NCBI GenBank assembly: GCA_900455155.1
Contig: UGUC01000004.1
Location: 558,001-622,000 of the forward strand
Direction: 5' to 3'
DNA from: Providencia stuartii
Lineage (GTDB): Bacteria; Pseudomonadota; Gammaproteobacteria; Enterobacterales; Enterobacteriaceae
Length of the DNA stretch: 64,000 bases
Positions within the stretch are counted from its first letter, which is position 1. Each line of letters begins with the position of its first letter. Positions 1 to 9,119 of the stretch are shown here, piece after piece. A program made the position numbers and the translations under genes. Under the pieces are notes generated by a model. It had not been told where the DNA came from and ran no database searches. It was given only the letters and a program-made list of their open reading frames with translations.

Positions 1-726
1 GCAGTAGGTTCGGGAACGGTGATTGGCACTCAAGCATCTATGATCCTAGGCGTCTTCGCTGCTGCTTTAGCCGGTAACGCATTCGCAGGTCATGAAGTGG
101 CTTATATTGTTGGTCTGGGTAGCACAGGGCTTATTGCCGCGCTGCTCTATATCAGCATTTTCTTTGGTAAGGTGACGATCACTGCACTAAACGCGTACGG
201 TAGCTTTATGTCGATGGCAGCCATCTTCTGTGGTTTCCGTGGCAAGCAGCAAATTTCTCGCAGGCAAAGGCTGTTTTTCATCATATTGATGGTCAGCTTC
301 TCAACGGCTCTGGGCTTAGCTGGGCAACATTCATTCCTAAAACTATTTTCAGCTTTCCTACTGTTCTTACTGGCATTTTTTACCCCATGGAGCGCAATCA
401 ACCTTGTTGACTACTACTGGGTAACGAAAGGTCGTTATGACGTGCCTCAGCTATCGAACCCGAATGGTCGTTATGGGCGCTGGAATAAAGTTGGCATCAT
501 CACTTATGTGATTGGCGTTATGATTCAATTGCCTTTCATTGCGACAGGTTTTTACACCGGACCATTAGTAGAGAAGCTGGGAGGCGTTGATATCTCATGG
601 ATTGTGGGCCTCGTTGCCACCAGTATTATCTACTATGCTGCGATTAAAATATGGCCAATGTCCGTTGCAGATAGGCTAATACTGCCGTCGTCAAATGAAA
701 TACTGGACAGCAAATCAGCTAATTAA
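1..726 (+). CDS. NCS1-family nucleobase/cation symporter, C-terminal part (5' end outside window)
   Basis: The reading frame is open from base 1, so the start lies to the left of the window; about 241 residues of the C-terminal half are visible. The protein is a chain of hydrophobic membrane segments with the NCS1 (cytosine/purine/hydantoin permease, CodB/PucI type) hallmark NLVDYYWVTKGRYDV near the middle, followed by two or more further helices and a short polar tail ending KSAN. NCS1 proteins import nucleobases, hydantoins, allantoin or related compounds with a cation. The substrate cannot be read from this fragment. It precedes the ETF genes on the same strand by 110 bases, and a HutC-type regulator lies beyond them, so a catabolic cluster is likely (inference). 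Confidence 0.8.
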   Translation, partial: AVGSGTVIGTQASMILGVFAAALAGNAFAGHEVAYIVGLGSTGLIAALLYISIFFGKVTITALNAYGSFMSMAAIFCGFRGKQQISRRQRLFFIILMVSFSTALGLAGQHSFLKLFSAFLLFLLAFFTPWSAINLVDYYWVTKGRYDVPQLSNPNGRYGRWNKVGIITYVIGVMIQLPFIATGFYTGPLVEKLGGVDISWIVGLVATSIIYYAAIKIWPMSVADRLILPSSNEILDSKSAN

Positions 727-750
727 CAAATCACGTTAAAACAAAAATAA

Positions 751-793
751 GAGGGGATGATAGCAGTGAATATTCACTGCTAAGGCTCCCCTC
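751..793. repeat. Perfect palindrome inside a longer hairpin, permease-etfB gap
   Basis: Two 11-base arms (TAGCAGTGAAT at 761-771 and its exact complement at 772-782) abut with no spacer. They are flanked by a second pair of arms, GAGGGG (751-756) and CCCCTC (788-793). No T-run follows, so it is not a classical terminator. It could be an RNA hairpin that stabilises or separates the permease and ETF messages, or a dimer operator. Confidence 0.6.
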
Positions 794-836
794 AGCCTGA
801 AAAACACTTTCTGGCAGAGAGTAATTAGGAGTAATT

Positions 837-1592
837 ATGAAAATTTTAGTGGCTGTTAAAAGAGTTATTGACCACAACGTCAAAGTACGAGTAAAAGCGG
901 ATGGTTCAGGCGTCGAATTAACGAATGTCAAAATGGCAATCAACCCGTTTGATGAAATTGCCGTTGAAGAAGCGGTGCGCCTAAAAGAAGCTGGAAAAGC
1001 GGATGAAGTGGTTGTTGTATCAATCGGTGATGCTCACTCACAGGAAACGTTGCGTAGCGCGATGGCGATGGGTGCCGACAGAGCCATTTTGGTTCAGAAG
1101 CCGAGTGATTTAGTGTTAGAGCCACTGGATATTGCTCGCTTATTGCAGCAGGTGGTGGTTTCAGAGCAGGCGGACTTAATTTTGCTTGGTAAACAGGCTA
1201 TTGATAATGACTGCAACCAAACAGGGCAAATGTTGGCTGCACTTCTTAAGTGTGGGCAAGCGACGTTTGCTTCCTTGATTGAAATTGATGGTACATCACT
1301 GCAAGTCACTCGTGAAATTGATGGTGGATTAGAAACATTAACATTAGCGTTACCAGCGGTAGTGACAACCGATTTACGTTTAAATGAACCTCGCTATGCA
1401 ACCCTCCCTAATATCATGAAAGCAAAGAAAAAACCGCTTGAAGTGCGCGATATTTCAGCGCTGGATTTTACGCCATTAGGGCAAGTAAAAACATTGATGG
1501 TTACGGAGCCGAAAAAACGTACAGGACAATGCACATTATTTAATGATGTCAAAGCATTAGTCAGTGAACTGCAAGCTAAAGAAGTTATCTAA
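837..1592 (+). CDS. etfB: Electron transfer flavoprotein beta subunit
   Basis: The protein (251 residues) is a full-length ETF beta subunit, which together with alpha carries electrons from flavin dehydrogenases to ETF:quinone oxidoreductase. It opens MKILVAVKRVIDHNVKVRV and carries the group I (mitochondrial/proteobacterial) signature LPNIMKAKKKPL near residue 190. This makes it the housekeeping-type ETF and not the anaerobic FixA/YdiQ branch. The start is fixed by TTAGGAG shortly before ATG. etfA follows after 14 bases and ETF-QO after that, so the three are almost certainly one transcript. The dehydrogenase that feeds it is not in the window. Confidence 0.92.
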   Translation: MKILVAVKRVIDHNVKVRVKADGSGVELTNVKMAINPFDEIAVEEAVRLKEAGKADEVVVVSIGDAHSQETLRSAMAMGADRAILVQKPSDLVLEPLDIARLLQQVVVSEQADLILLGKQAIDNDCNQTGQMLAALLKCGQATFASLIEIDGTSLQVTREIDGGLETLTLALPAVVTTDLRLNEPRYATLPNIMKAKKKPLEVRDISALDFTPLGQVKTLMVTEPKKRTGQCTLFNDVKALVSELQAKEVI

Positions 1593-1606
1593 TCGGGGAG
1601 AGCGCC

Positions 1607-2557
1607 ATGAGCCAATTATCAGTATTAGTTGTGGTAGAACATGACAACCAAACTATTAAATCGTCAACATACCATAGCGTGACAGCGGCTAAACAGATCC
1701 TTGCAGGCCAAGGGCAATTGCATCTACTCGTTGCTGGTAGCCAATGCGCTAGGGTTGCAGAGCAGGCGGCTAGCATTGCAGGGGTCGAAAAAGTGATCCT
1801 TATCGACCATGTAGAGCTTACTCATCAACTCGCAGAAACTGTGACTGACTCAGTGGTTTCGATAGCTAAACATTACAGTCATTTAGTTTTTCCCGCGACC
1901 ACTTACGGTAAAAATGTTGCTCCACGTGTAGCGGCAACGCTAGGTGTTGCACAGATTTCCGATATTACTGACGTTATTGATGCACAAACCTTTGTGCGTC
2001 CTATTTATGCGGGCAACGCATTAGCCACAGTACAAAATAATGGGAACCAAGTGGTGTTAACAATCCGTAGTTCTGCTTTTTCTGCTACGACGGAAACTCA
2101 GCCGGCGGCTGCCATCGAAGATTATTGTGCAAACAGTTTTAACCCATTATCTCAACTGAAAAGCCAATCTTTAACCCAAATGAGCCGTGCTGAGCTTAGT
2201 TCGGCAAAAGTGGTGATATCGGGGGGAAGAGGGCTAAGTTCTGGTGAAAACTTTGCTTTACTTGAAACCATTGCCGACAAATTAGGGGCTGCGGTTGGGG
2301 CATCAAGGGCTGCTGTTGATGCAGGTTATGTGCCGAATGATTATCAGGTTGGACAAACAGGTAAGATTGTTGCCCCCGATCTCTATATTGCCGTTGGAAT
2401 TTCTGGGGCGATCCAACATATTGCTGGCATGAAAGAGAGCAAGGTGATCGTCGCAATCAATCAAGATCCAGAAGCTCCTATTTTCCAAGTTGCGGACTAC
2501 GGCATTGTTGGTGATCTGTTTGAGATCTTACCTGAATTAGATAAAGCATTAGCCTAA
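1607..2557 (+). CDS. etfA: Electron transfer flavoprotein alpha subunit
   Basis: The protein (316 residues) has the usual length of ETF alpha. The variable N-terminal domain is followed by the conserved FAD-binding half: GGRGLSSGENF near residue 205, GASRAAVDAGY, then the closing GISGAIQHIAGMK and INQDPEAPIF blocks. It forms the heterodimer with EtfB and holds the redox-active FAD. The start ATG follows GGGGAGAG. It lies 14 bases after etfB and 12 before the ETF-QO gene, consistent with translational coupling. Confidence 0.93.
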   Translation: MSQLSVLVVVEHDNQTIKSSTYHSVTAAKQILAGQGQLHLLVAGSQCARVAEQAASIAGVEKVILIDHVELTHQLAETVTDSVVSIAKHYSHLVFPATTYGKNVAPRVAATLGVAQISDITDVIDAQTFVRPIYAGNALATVQNNGNQVVLTIRSSAFSATTETQPAAAIEDYCANSFNPLSQLKSQSLTQMSRAELSSAKVVISGGRGLSSGENFALLETIADKLGAAVGASRAAVDAGYVPNDYQVGQTGKIVAPDLYIAVGISGAIQHIAGMKESKVIVAINQDPEAPIFQVADYGIVGDLFEILPELDKALA

Positions 2558-2569
2558 TTAGGGGGAAAT

Positions 2570-4254
2570 ATGACTATCGACAATAGTGTCAATATCAATG
2601 AGGCTCCAGAGCGCGAATCGATGGAATTTGATGTCCTGATTGTCGGTGGTGGACCTGCGGGACTATCTGCGGCAATCCGCTTAAAGCAACTTGCCTTAGA
2701 AAAAAACAGTGAATTATCTGTCTGTCTGATCGATAAAGGTGCTGAAATTGGAGCGCATATTCTATCGGGTGCCGTGATCGACCCCCGTGCCCTTGATGAG
2801 CTACTACCCGACTGGCAGCACTTTGTCTCCAGTGACTTAACGGCAGTCACTGAAGATCGCTTTTTGCTCCTAAAAGAGCATAAAGCGAACCGGTTACCAC
2901 TTGCTCTGTTACCAACCAGTTTAAAAAATGAAGGAAATGTAATTGGTAGTCTAGGGCGGGTATGTTCCGCCTTAGCATCACAAGCCGAACAGCTCGGGGT
3001 CGACGTATTTGCGGGCTTTGCGGCAACAGAAGTTATATACAGCGAGTCAGGCTCAGTGATAGGGGTGACGACGGGGGATATGGGGCTTGATAAATCAGGT
3101 AATCCAACCTCAATGTATCAACCGGGCATGAATTTATTAGCAAAAATGACGTTTTTTGCAGAAGGGTGCCGTGGGCAATTAGGGAAGCAACTTATTGAAC
3201 ATTTTGACTTATCAGCTGGCCGTGGAAAGCAAACCTATGGTCTTGGATTAAAGGAAATTTGGCAAATACCTAAAGAGCAGCATCAAGCCGGTTTGGTCGT
3301 TCATTCAATTGGTTGGCCTTTAGGTAATAATACTTATGGTGGCGGCTTCGCTTATCATTATGGTGAAAATCTGGTTGCTGTTGGTTTAGTGGTAGGGCTG
3401 AACTACGAAAATCCTTATTTATCACCGTTTGATGAATTCCAGCGTCTCAAAACTCACCCAGCGTTTAGCGCTTTTTTACAAGGTGGTGAACGAGTGAGTT
3501 TATGGGGCTAGAACCTTGGTTGCTGGAGGACTTTCCGCATTACCAGAACTGAGCTTTCCTGGAGGAGCATTGATTGGTGATGATGCAGGCTTTTTGAATG
3601 CGGCTCGGATCAAAGGTAGTCACTGTGCAGTGAAAAGCGGTGCACTTGCGGCAGAAGCCCTGTTCGAATCAATGCGCGATCAATCTATCGATTATGCGGA
3701 ATTTAAAACACAATATCGTCAAAAATTTGCACAGAGTTGGCTCTATCGTGAGTTATACCAAACTCGTAATTTCAAACCCTATATGAAAAAAGGTTTGTAC
3801 TTAGGGTCGTTATTATTTGGTGCAGAACAGCTGCTTTTAAAGGGGCGTACACCGTGGACGTTAAAGCTAAAGCAAGCAGACCATGAAAGTTTACAAGAGG
3901 CTAAAAACTTTCAACCGATTGAATACCCCAAACCGGATGGCATTTTGACTTTTGATAAGCCTTCGTCGGTATTTCTATCAAACACTAATCATGAAGAAGA
4001 GCAGCCGTGCCACTTAAAATTACAGGATAGTCAAATACCTATTAGCGTTAATTTACCTCGATATGCGGCACCAGAGACCCGTTATTGCCCCGCGGGGGTC
4101 TATGAAATAATGAGTGAAAAAGAACAACCAAAGTTACAAATCAATGCGCAAAACTGTTTTGCATTGTAAGGCGTGCGATATCAAAGACCCAACGCAAAAT
4201 ATCTGTTGGACAGCACCACAAGGGGGAGAAGGGCCAATTTATCAAGGGATGTAA
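2570..4254 (+). CDS. ETF:ubiquinone oxidoreductase (FixC/ETF-QO), interrupted by two apparent +1 T errors
   Basis: This membrane-associated flavoprotein passes electrons from reduced ETF to ubiquinone. The N-terminal FAD motif [15 protein letters not shown] lies near residue 18, and the C-terminal 4Fe-4S domain has RYCPAGVYE and [16 protein letters not shown], giving the four cysteine ligands. As printed, the frame stops at 3511 and 4169. Removing one T from TTT at 3499-3501 restores [12 protein letters not shown]. Removing one T from TTTT at 4157-4160 restores the iron-sulfur tail, ending YQGM at 4254. The repaired product is about 560 residues, normal for the family. Both breaks lie in T-runs, so they are probably sequencing errors. 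Confidence 0.88.
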
Positions 4255-4325
4255 CTGGTTTTGTTGTGATGTATTCCCGCCAATAGAAGCGCGGGTGTGG
4301 TTGTGCTTTATTTTATCAGTCGCTT

Positions 4326-4358
4326 TGGGGCATTTTGTGAATTTGCCCCATTTTTTTT
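4326..4358 (+). terminator. Rho-independent terminator after the ETF genes
   Basis: TGGGGCA (4326-4332) pairs with TGCCCCA (4344-4350) and is followed at once by eight T. It lies between the convergent ETF-QO and GntR genes and would end the ETF transcript. Confidence 0.7.
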
Positions 4359-4367
4359 GTTTATGTG

Positions 4368-5084
4368 TTATGGGGTATCAATGCGTGAATGTAACTTTAA
4401 TTTGTAACGAGAGCCTGCTGTTATCATATTGACATAACTAATTAAAATAGAGCCTGTCCAAGTACGGCGGCTAAGTTGTAAGCAGGGGGAACCTTCTTTA
4501 ATAGAGAGGGATTGGGCAATGGCCTTAGTCGCTAAAGCGGCTTCGATGGTATGCTCCATTTCACTAACGGGAAAATGCCGCTGCAAGTATCCACTTGGTG
4601 TTTCTGTATCGCCAAAGTGTTGTTTGACGAAATCAGGAACGATAGCGTGATTGACATAACGCTCCTCAAGCATCAAAGGAATGTCATTTTCAAAATGGAG
4701 TACCTTGCAATAGCCGATATCACTTCCTTCCATCACTCCAAGTTGTAACGCAATTTCAGGCGAAGCAGTAATAATTTTAAGTTGTAATTGATGACCGCTA
4801 TATTTATTACCGCTTAATGATATTTCATCAAAAATATCAAAAGCTTTGGTTACAGGCAGCTCATGCTTTTGGGTCGCAACAAAGGTGCCTTTCCCAGCAA
4901 TACGATTCAGAATACCTTTTTGGCTTAGCTCAGAAATGGCTTTATTCACCGTCATGCGGCTGACATTAAATTGGGCGCAAAGCTCTAGCTCTGTGGGTAT
5001 TTGAGTTTCAGGTTTGAAGATACCTAAATCAATACTACGCAGAATATAAGATTGAATTTGCTTGTATGCTGGTTGTGAAGTCAT
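4368..5084 (-). CDS. GntR-family transcriptional regulator, HutC/UTRA type
   Basis: The protein (238 residues) has an N-terminal winged helix (YKQIQSYILRSIDLGIFKP, then LCAQFNVSRMTVNKAISEL, residues about 5-70) and a C-terminal UTRA effector domain. That domain contains LHFENDIPLMLEERYVN, PSGYLQRHFPVSEMEHTIEA and GSRYKLKLHSR. The UTRA blocks match the histidine-utilisation repressor HutC closely, and HutC responds to urocanate in characterised species. No hut enzyme gene is visible, so the ligand here is unproven. The gene converges on the ETF cluster and reads away from the long tna control region. It may repress the permease/ETF genes, its own gene, or both. Confidence 0.8.
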   Translation of the reverse strand: MTSQPAYKQIQSYILRSIDLGIFKPETQIPTELELCAQFNVSRMTVNKAISELSQKGILNRIAGKGTFVATQKHELPVTKAFDIFDEISLSGNKYSGHQLQLKIITASPEIALQLGVMEGSDIGYCKVLHFENDIPLMLEERYVNHAIVPDFVKQHFGDTETPSGYLQRHFPVSEMEHTIEAALATKAIAQSLSIKEGSPCLQLSRRTWTGSILISYVNMITAGSRYKLKLHSRIDTP

Positions 5085-5919
5085 CGTGATTATTTTATTA
5101 ATAATAAGGTGTTAGAAGAATCCGTTAATCTTCAGTTGTTACCATACCTAATCGGCGGTTTGCCCAAGTTTACCAGCAAACCTGCATCATTGTGACAAAA
5201 AAGTGTATTAAAGTACCGTAATGCTATTTAAAATAAGAAACACTGTAATTACCTGAATTTTATTAGTAAAGTCTAATTTTTATTAGGTGCATAACACGCC
5301 CTGACTATGATAGTGAAATATTAATCAATAAGATAGGCTCTACGTATGGGGGGCAGTACTTTTATGCCACTTTATCCGAGTATGATTATCGGTATGTTAG
5401 CCCAAAAGTAGGGTTCGATTGATAGCATCTGATTTAGTATTCTTTTTTACTCTTGAAAGTTATTAAAAATAGCAATATTTTTTGAAAAAATTTTAAAAGT
5501 GGCAATAAATTGGTGAGTTGTACGGAAAGCAAATCGATCGAATTGATTGGTTGAATTGGCTATTCCATTAACCAAAAGGCCATTTAAAGCTTATGGCGTG
5601 AGTAATGCAGGGAATAGACACACCATTTTACAGACTCAATAATAGGTGAACTTGGTGTTTTATTAAGGGGGAAGTTTGCCAAAACATAAAAAATAATGAA
5701 TAACGTATCGCAAATTTTATTAAGTTATATAAGGTATTTTCATTGATTTTATTTGACTTAAATCTATTTTAACTTAAGTAAGATGTTACTTTAATTTAAT
5801 AAAATAAACTTAAATCTTAACAAGCTATAATAAAATTTCCTTGTTAATGTTTTTATTAAATTGTTATAAAATTCAGTGTATTACTTTTATTTTTACGGGT
5901 TTTTGATTTCAATAAATAA
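5085..5919. other. Long AT-rich intergenic region between the GntR gene and the tna promoter
   Basis: No convincing gene fills these 835 bases. They should contain the GntR-gene promoter on the minus strand. A 21-codon open frame at 5346-5411 (MGGSTFMPLYPSMIIGM and on) lacks a clear ribosome binding site and is not called. The stretch 5690-5900 is very AT-rich with several close copies of ACTTAA, the kind of curved DNA that H-NS binds; this is an inference from composition. Confidence 0.5.
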
Positions 5920-5977
5920 TGTGATGAGCGTCATGTTGTTGTCGATAAATTATTCAATATTGTGATGCGTGTATAAT
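5920..5977 (+). promoter_or_regulatory. Probable CRP-activated promoter of the tna operon
   Basis: TGTGA-N6-TCATG at 5920-5935 resembles the CRP consensus TGTGA-N6-TCACA. A perfect TATAAT -10 box stands at 5972-5977 with no good -35 box. With a start site some 7-12 bases past the -10 box, the CRP centre falls around -57 to -61, close to the class I position known for E. coli tna. The promoter leads into the tnaC leader about 80-90 bases downstream. Confidence 0.6.
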
Positions 5978-6066
5978 ATAATGACAACAGAGATTAAAAT
6001 AACCAAATAGTTGTTATATATCTAAGCTCGACGGTAGTACTAATCCCTTAATTGAGGAGGCATAGT

Positions 6067-6168
6067 ATGTTATCATTACATAAGCTAGTAATATCGAGGA
6101 GTTTCTTCTATATGAAGAAATGGTTCAATATTGATATTCCTTTAGCCTTCTTTTTTCCTCATCGATAA
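6067..6168 (+). CDS. tnaC: TnaC tryptophanase leader (ribosome arrest) peptide
   Basis: A 33-codon frame sits 94 bases before tnaA, behind the strong ribosome binding site GAGGAGG. It encodes the core KWFNID at residues 18-23, identical to E. coli TnaC. Its Trp19 to Pro31 spacing of 12 equals the Trp12-Pro24 spacing in E. coli. In E. coli, free tryptophan stalls the ribosome at the final proline, which blocks Rho and lets tnaA be transcribed. Here two residues (His-Arg) follow the proline before TAA, unlike E. coli where proline is last. The spacing and context make tryptophan-induced antitermination of tnaAB very likely. Confidence 0.9.
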   Translation: MLSLHKLVISRSFFYMKKWFNIDIPLAFFFPHR

Positions 6169-6262
6169 TTCCAACGTTTTCTCTTAATTAATCGTTATCT
6201 TATTAATCATAATAAGTACGAATTTCTGTTTTTATTATTTAATGAAAATTAAAGGTATTATC

Positions 6263-7666
6263 ATGGCTAAAAGAATCGTAGAACCGTTCCGTATTAAAAT
6301 GGTAGAAAATATTCGTATTCCATCTAGGGAAGAGCGAGAAGCTGCATTAAAAGAAGCTGGCTACAATCCATTCTTATTACCGAGTAGTGCTGTTTATATT
6401 GATTTATTAACCGATTCCGGTACTAACGCAATGAGTGATCAGCAGTGGGCCGCGATGATCACAGGGGATGAAGCGTATGCAGGGTCTCGTAACTATTATG
6501 ATTTAAAAAATAAAGTTAAAGAGATGTTTGGCTACGATTACACTATTCCTGCTCACCAAGGGCGTGGTGCAGAAAATATGTTGTTCCCCGTATTATTGAA
6601 AGCTAAACAACAGGAGGGAGGGGCTAAGAATCCAGTCTTTATTTCTAATTTCCATTTTGATACAACAGCCGCACATGTTGAATTAAATGGGTGTAAAGCG
6701 ATTAATATTGTCACCGAAAAGGCTTACGATTCGGAAACATATGATGACTGGAAAGGTAATTTTGATATTCAGAAGTTAAAAGATAATATTGCTAAATATG
6801 GGGCTGAAAACGTTGTCGCGATTGTTTCTACCGTCACTTGTAATAGTGCTGGTGGTCAGCCCGTTTCTATGGCGAATTTAAAAGAAGTCTATGAAATCGC
6901 TAAGCAGCATAATATCTTTGTTGTCATGGATTCCGCTCGTTTTTGTGAAAATGCCTATTTTATTAAAGAGCGTGATCCAAAATATAAAGATGCCACAATC
7001 AAAGAAGTTATTTTTGACATGTACAAATATGCTGATGCATTAACCATGTCTGCGAAGAAAGACCCGCTATTAAATATTGGTGGCTTAGTTGCTATTAAAG
7101 ATGATGAAAATATTTTCACCTTAGCAAGGCAACGCTGTGTTCCAATGGAGGGGTTTGTCACTTATGGCGGTTTAGCCGGACGCGATATAGCGGCGATGGT
7201 ACAAGGGCTTGAAGAAGGAACTAGGGAGGATTATCTACATTATCGTATTGGTCAAGTGAGATACTTAGGTGATCGCTTACGTGAAGGGGGGATCCCTATT
7301 CAGTACCCTACAGGGGGACATGCGGTATTTGTTGATTGTAAAAAGTTAGTTCCACAAATACCGAGCGAGCAATTTCCAGCCCAAGCAGTGATTAATGCAC
7401 TTTATCTTGAGTCCGGTGTTCGTGCTGTTGAAATTGGTTCATTTTTACTTGGTCGTGACCCTGAAACAGGGAAACAGAAACATGCTGATATGGAGTTCAT
7501 GCGACTCACTATAGCAAGGCGTGTTTATACCAACGACCATATGGACTATATCGCAGATGCCTTGATTGGCCTTAAAGATAGATTTGCAACGTTAAAAGGG
7601 CTGGATTTTGAATATGAACCACCCGTATTAAGGCATTTTACCGCTAGATTAAAACCTATTAAATAA
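6263..7666 (+). CDS. tnaA: Tryptophanase (tryptophan indole-lyase)
   Basis: This PLP enzyme cleaves L-tryptophan to indole, pyruvate and ammonia. From ATG 6263 ([13 protein letters not shown], with AAAGG eight bases upstream) the product has 467 residues, as in Proteus vulgaris. PLP-binding lysine lies in MSAKKD near residue 266. Three positions identify tryptophanase and not tyrosine phenol-lyase: Asp in NFHFDTT, Ile in VEIGSFLLG, and His in LRHFTARL (Phe in phenol-lyase). An upstream in-frame ATG at 6242 is less likely because the family starts at MAKR. The gene is controlled by the TnaC leader and followed by the transporter gene tnaB. Confidence 0.95.
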   Translation: MAKRIVEPFRIKMVENIRIPSREEREAALKEAGYNPFLLPSSAVYIDLLTDSGTNAMSDQQWAAMITGDEAYAGSRNYYDLKNKVKEMFGYDYTIPAHQGRGAENMLFPVLLKAKQQEGGAKNPVFISNFHFDTTAAHVELNGCKAINIVTEKAYDSETYDDWKGNFDIQKLKDNIAKYGAENVVAIVSTVTCNSAGGQPVSMANLKEVYEIAKQHNIFVVMDSARFCENAYFIKERDPKYKDATIKEVIFDMYKYADALTMSAKKDPLLNIGGLVAIKDDENIFTLARQRCVPMEGFVTYGGLAGRDIAAMVQGLEEGTREDYLHYRIGQVRYLGDRLREGGIPIQYPTGGHAVFVDCKKLVPQIPSEQFPAQAVINALYLESGVRAVEIGSFLLGRDPETGKQKHADMEFMRLTIARRVYTNDHMDYIADALIGLKDRFATLKGLDFEYEPPVLRHFTARLKPIK

Positions 7667-7681
7667 TAGTCAATACTTCAG

Positions 7682-7702
7682 GTTCCCGTGCAATGCGGGA
7701 AC
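7682..7702 (+). repeat. Hairpin between tnaA and tnaB
   Basis: GTTCCCG (7682-7688) and CGGGAAC (7696-7702) form a seven-base stem with a seven-base loop. No T-run follows, so it is more likely an mRNA-stabilising or partial attenuation element than a terminator. Confidence 0.45.
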
Positions 7703-7730
7703 TTTACCCTTATTTTTAAGGTGAATAACC

Positions 7731-8979
7731 ATGAATAATTCGTCAGAGAAGAAGGAACCCTCCATATTGGTAGGGGGCTTTGTGCTCGGTGGCGCTATGA
7801 TAGGGGGCGGGCATGTTTAGCTTACCCACAATTATGGCAGGAGCATGGTTTATAAATTCAGTCATTGTTCTATTCGTTGTTTGTTTTTTTATGTTTCATT
7901 CAGGGATATATATTCTCGAATGTATTTCTAAATATGGAGCAGGAACAAATTACTTTTTTATATCAAAAGAACTATTACCTAAATGGGCTTGTTATATTGC
8001 AAATGCAGCATTGATTTTTGTCCTCTATATTTTAATCTATGCGTATATATCTGCTGCTGGATCTGTAATTAAAGAATCAGCCTCCATTTATGGCTTCGAT
8101 ATTAATTTAAGAATTATATTTATTATTTTTACGTTAATATTAGGTGCAACTATTTGGTGGAGTGGTATTGGAGCTAGCCGTTTAACATCAATATTCTTAT
8201 TGATAAAAATAGTATTATTTGTCTTAGCTTTCTCAGGTCTTTTCTTTGTAGTAAAAACGGATTTACTTTTAAAACTTCCAACAGGAGATACACAAACCTC
8301 TCTTTTACCGTTTGTCTTTATTATCATTCCTTATGCAATCACTTCTTTTGGCTACCATGGTAATGTGTGTAGTTTATATAAGCTGTACCATGAAAATGAA
8401 AGAAAAGTGGTAAAAAGCTGTGTCATCGGTTGTATTCTTGCCCTTGTTCTCTATTTCCTATGGGTATTAGGAACGATGGGAAATTTACCTAGAACAGAGT
8501 TTTTAACCATCATCAATAAAGGTGGCAATCTTGATGCTTTTATTGAGTCACTTTACGCAGTTCTGAATAGCAAGCATATTGCGACATTTTTATTGTGGTT
8601 TTCAATCAGCGCCGTATTTTGCTCATTCTTAGGGGTAGCAATCGGTTTATTTGACTACATCTTAGCATCGTTGAATTTCCAAGATAACAGCTCTGGACGT
8701 ATGAAATCTGCACTACTTTGCTTCTTACCTCCATTAATACTCTGCATGTTATTCCCTAATGGGTTTTTAGTTGCAATTGCCTATGCCGGTATGGCGGCCT
8801 GTATTTGGGCGATTATTTGTCCTGCGGTGATGGCACTTAAAGCTAGAGAGCGTTTTCCTGAATCAACGTTTAAAGTATGGGGAGGGAAGGGGTTAATATA
8901 TGCAGTCATTGTGTTTGGGGTTGTAGGGATTATTTGCCAGCTACTTGCTCAGTTTAATTTGCTACCAATATATCGTTAA
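7731..8979 (+). CDS. tnaB: Low-affinity tryptophan permease TnaB, one apparent +1 G error near the start
   Basis: This is an aromatic amino acid permease of the HAAAP family (TnaB/Mtr/TyrP), with about 11 membrane segments, importing tryptophan for TnaA. As printed, the frame from ATG 7731 (MNNSSEKKEPSILVGGF) stops after 30 codons. Removing one G from GGGGG at 7803-7807 gives GGAMIGAGMFSLPTIMAGAW and joins the main frame. The repaired length of 415 residues equals E. coli TnaB. Conserved loops SFGYHGNVCSL and LFPNGF support the family. The position directly after tnaA supports tryptophan over tyrosine as the substrate. Confidence 0.88.
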
Positions 8980-9008
8980 TTGTTTAGTCTCCTTTTAAGC
9001 TAACTGTC

Positions 9009-9038
9009 AAAGGCACAGCAATTTTGCTGTGCCTTTTT
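9009..9038 (+). terminator. Rho-independent terminator of the tna operon
   Basis: AAAGGCACAGCA (9009-9020) and TGCTGTGCCTTT (9025-9036) make a 12-base perfect stem with loop ATTT and a short T-run, 30 bases past the tnaB stop. Confidence 0.85.
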
Positions 9039-9056
9039 ACTATGGCTTTAACCATA

Positions 9057-9094
9057 ATAAAAAAGCACTTCCTGAGAACCAGAAAGTGCTTCTA
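9057..9094 (-). terminator. Rho-independent terminator of dusB-fis
   Basis: On the minus strand, AGCACTTTCTG and CAGGAAGTGCT pair around loop GTTCT and are followed by six T. It lies about 25 bases past the fis stop and faces the tna terminator. Confidence 0.8.
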
Positions 9095-9119
9095 AAAACA
9101 CTGCATTAACCGACTAGGA

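Noticed and set aside
6263..7666. Tyrosine phenol-lyase as an alternative for the tnaA product
   Set aside because: The residues that distinguish the two enzymes (Asp in NFHFDTT, Ile in VEIGSFLLG, His in LRHFTARL) are those of tryptophanase, and a TnaC leader precedes it.
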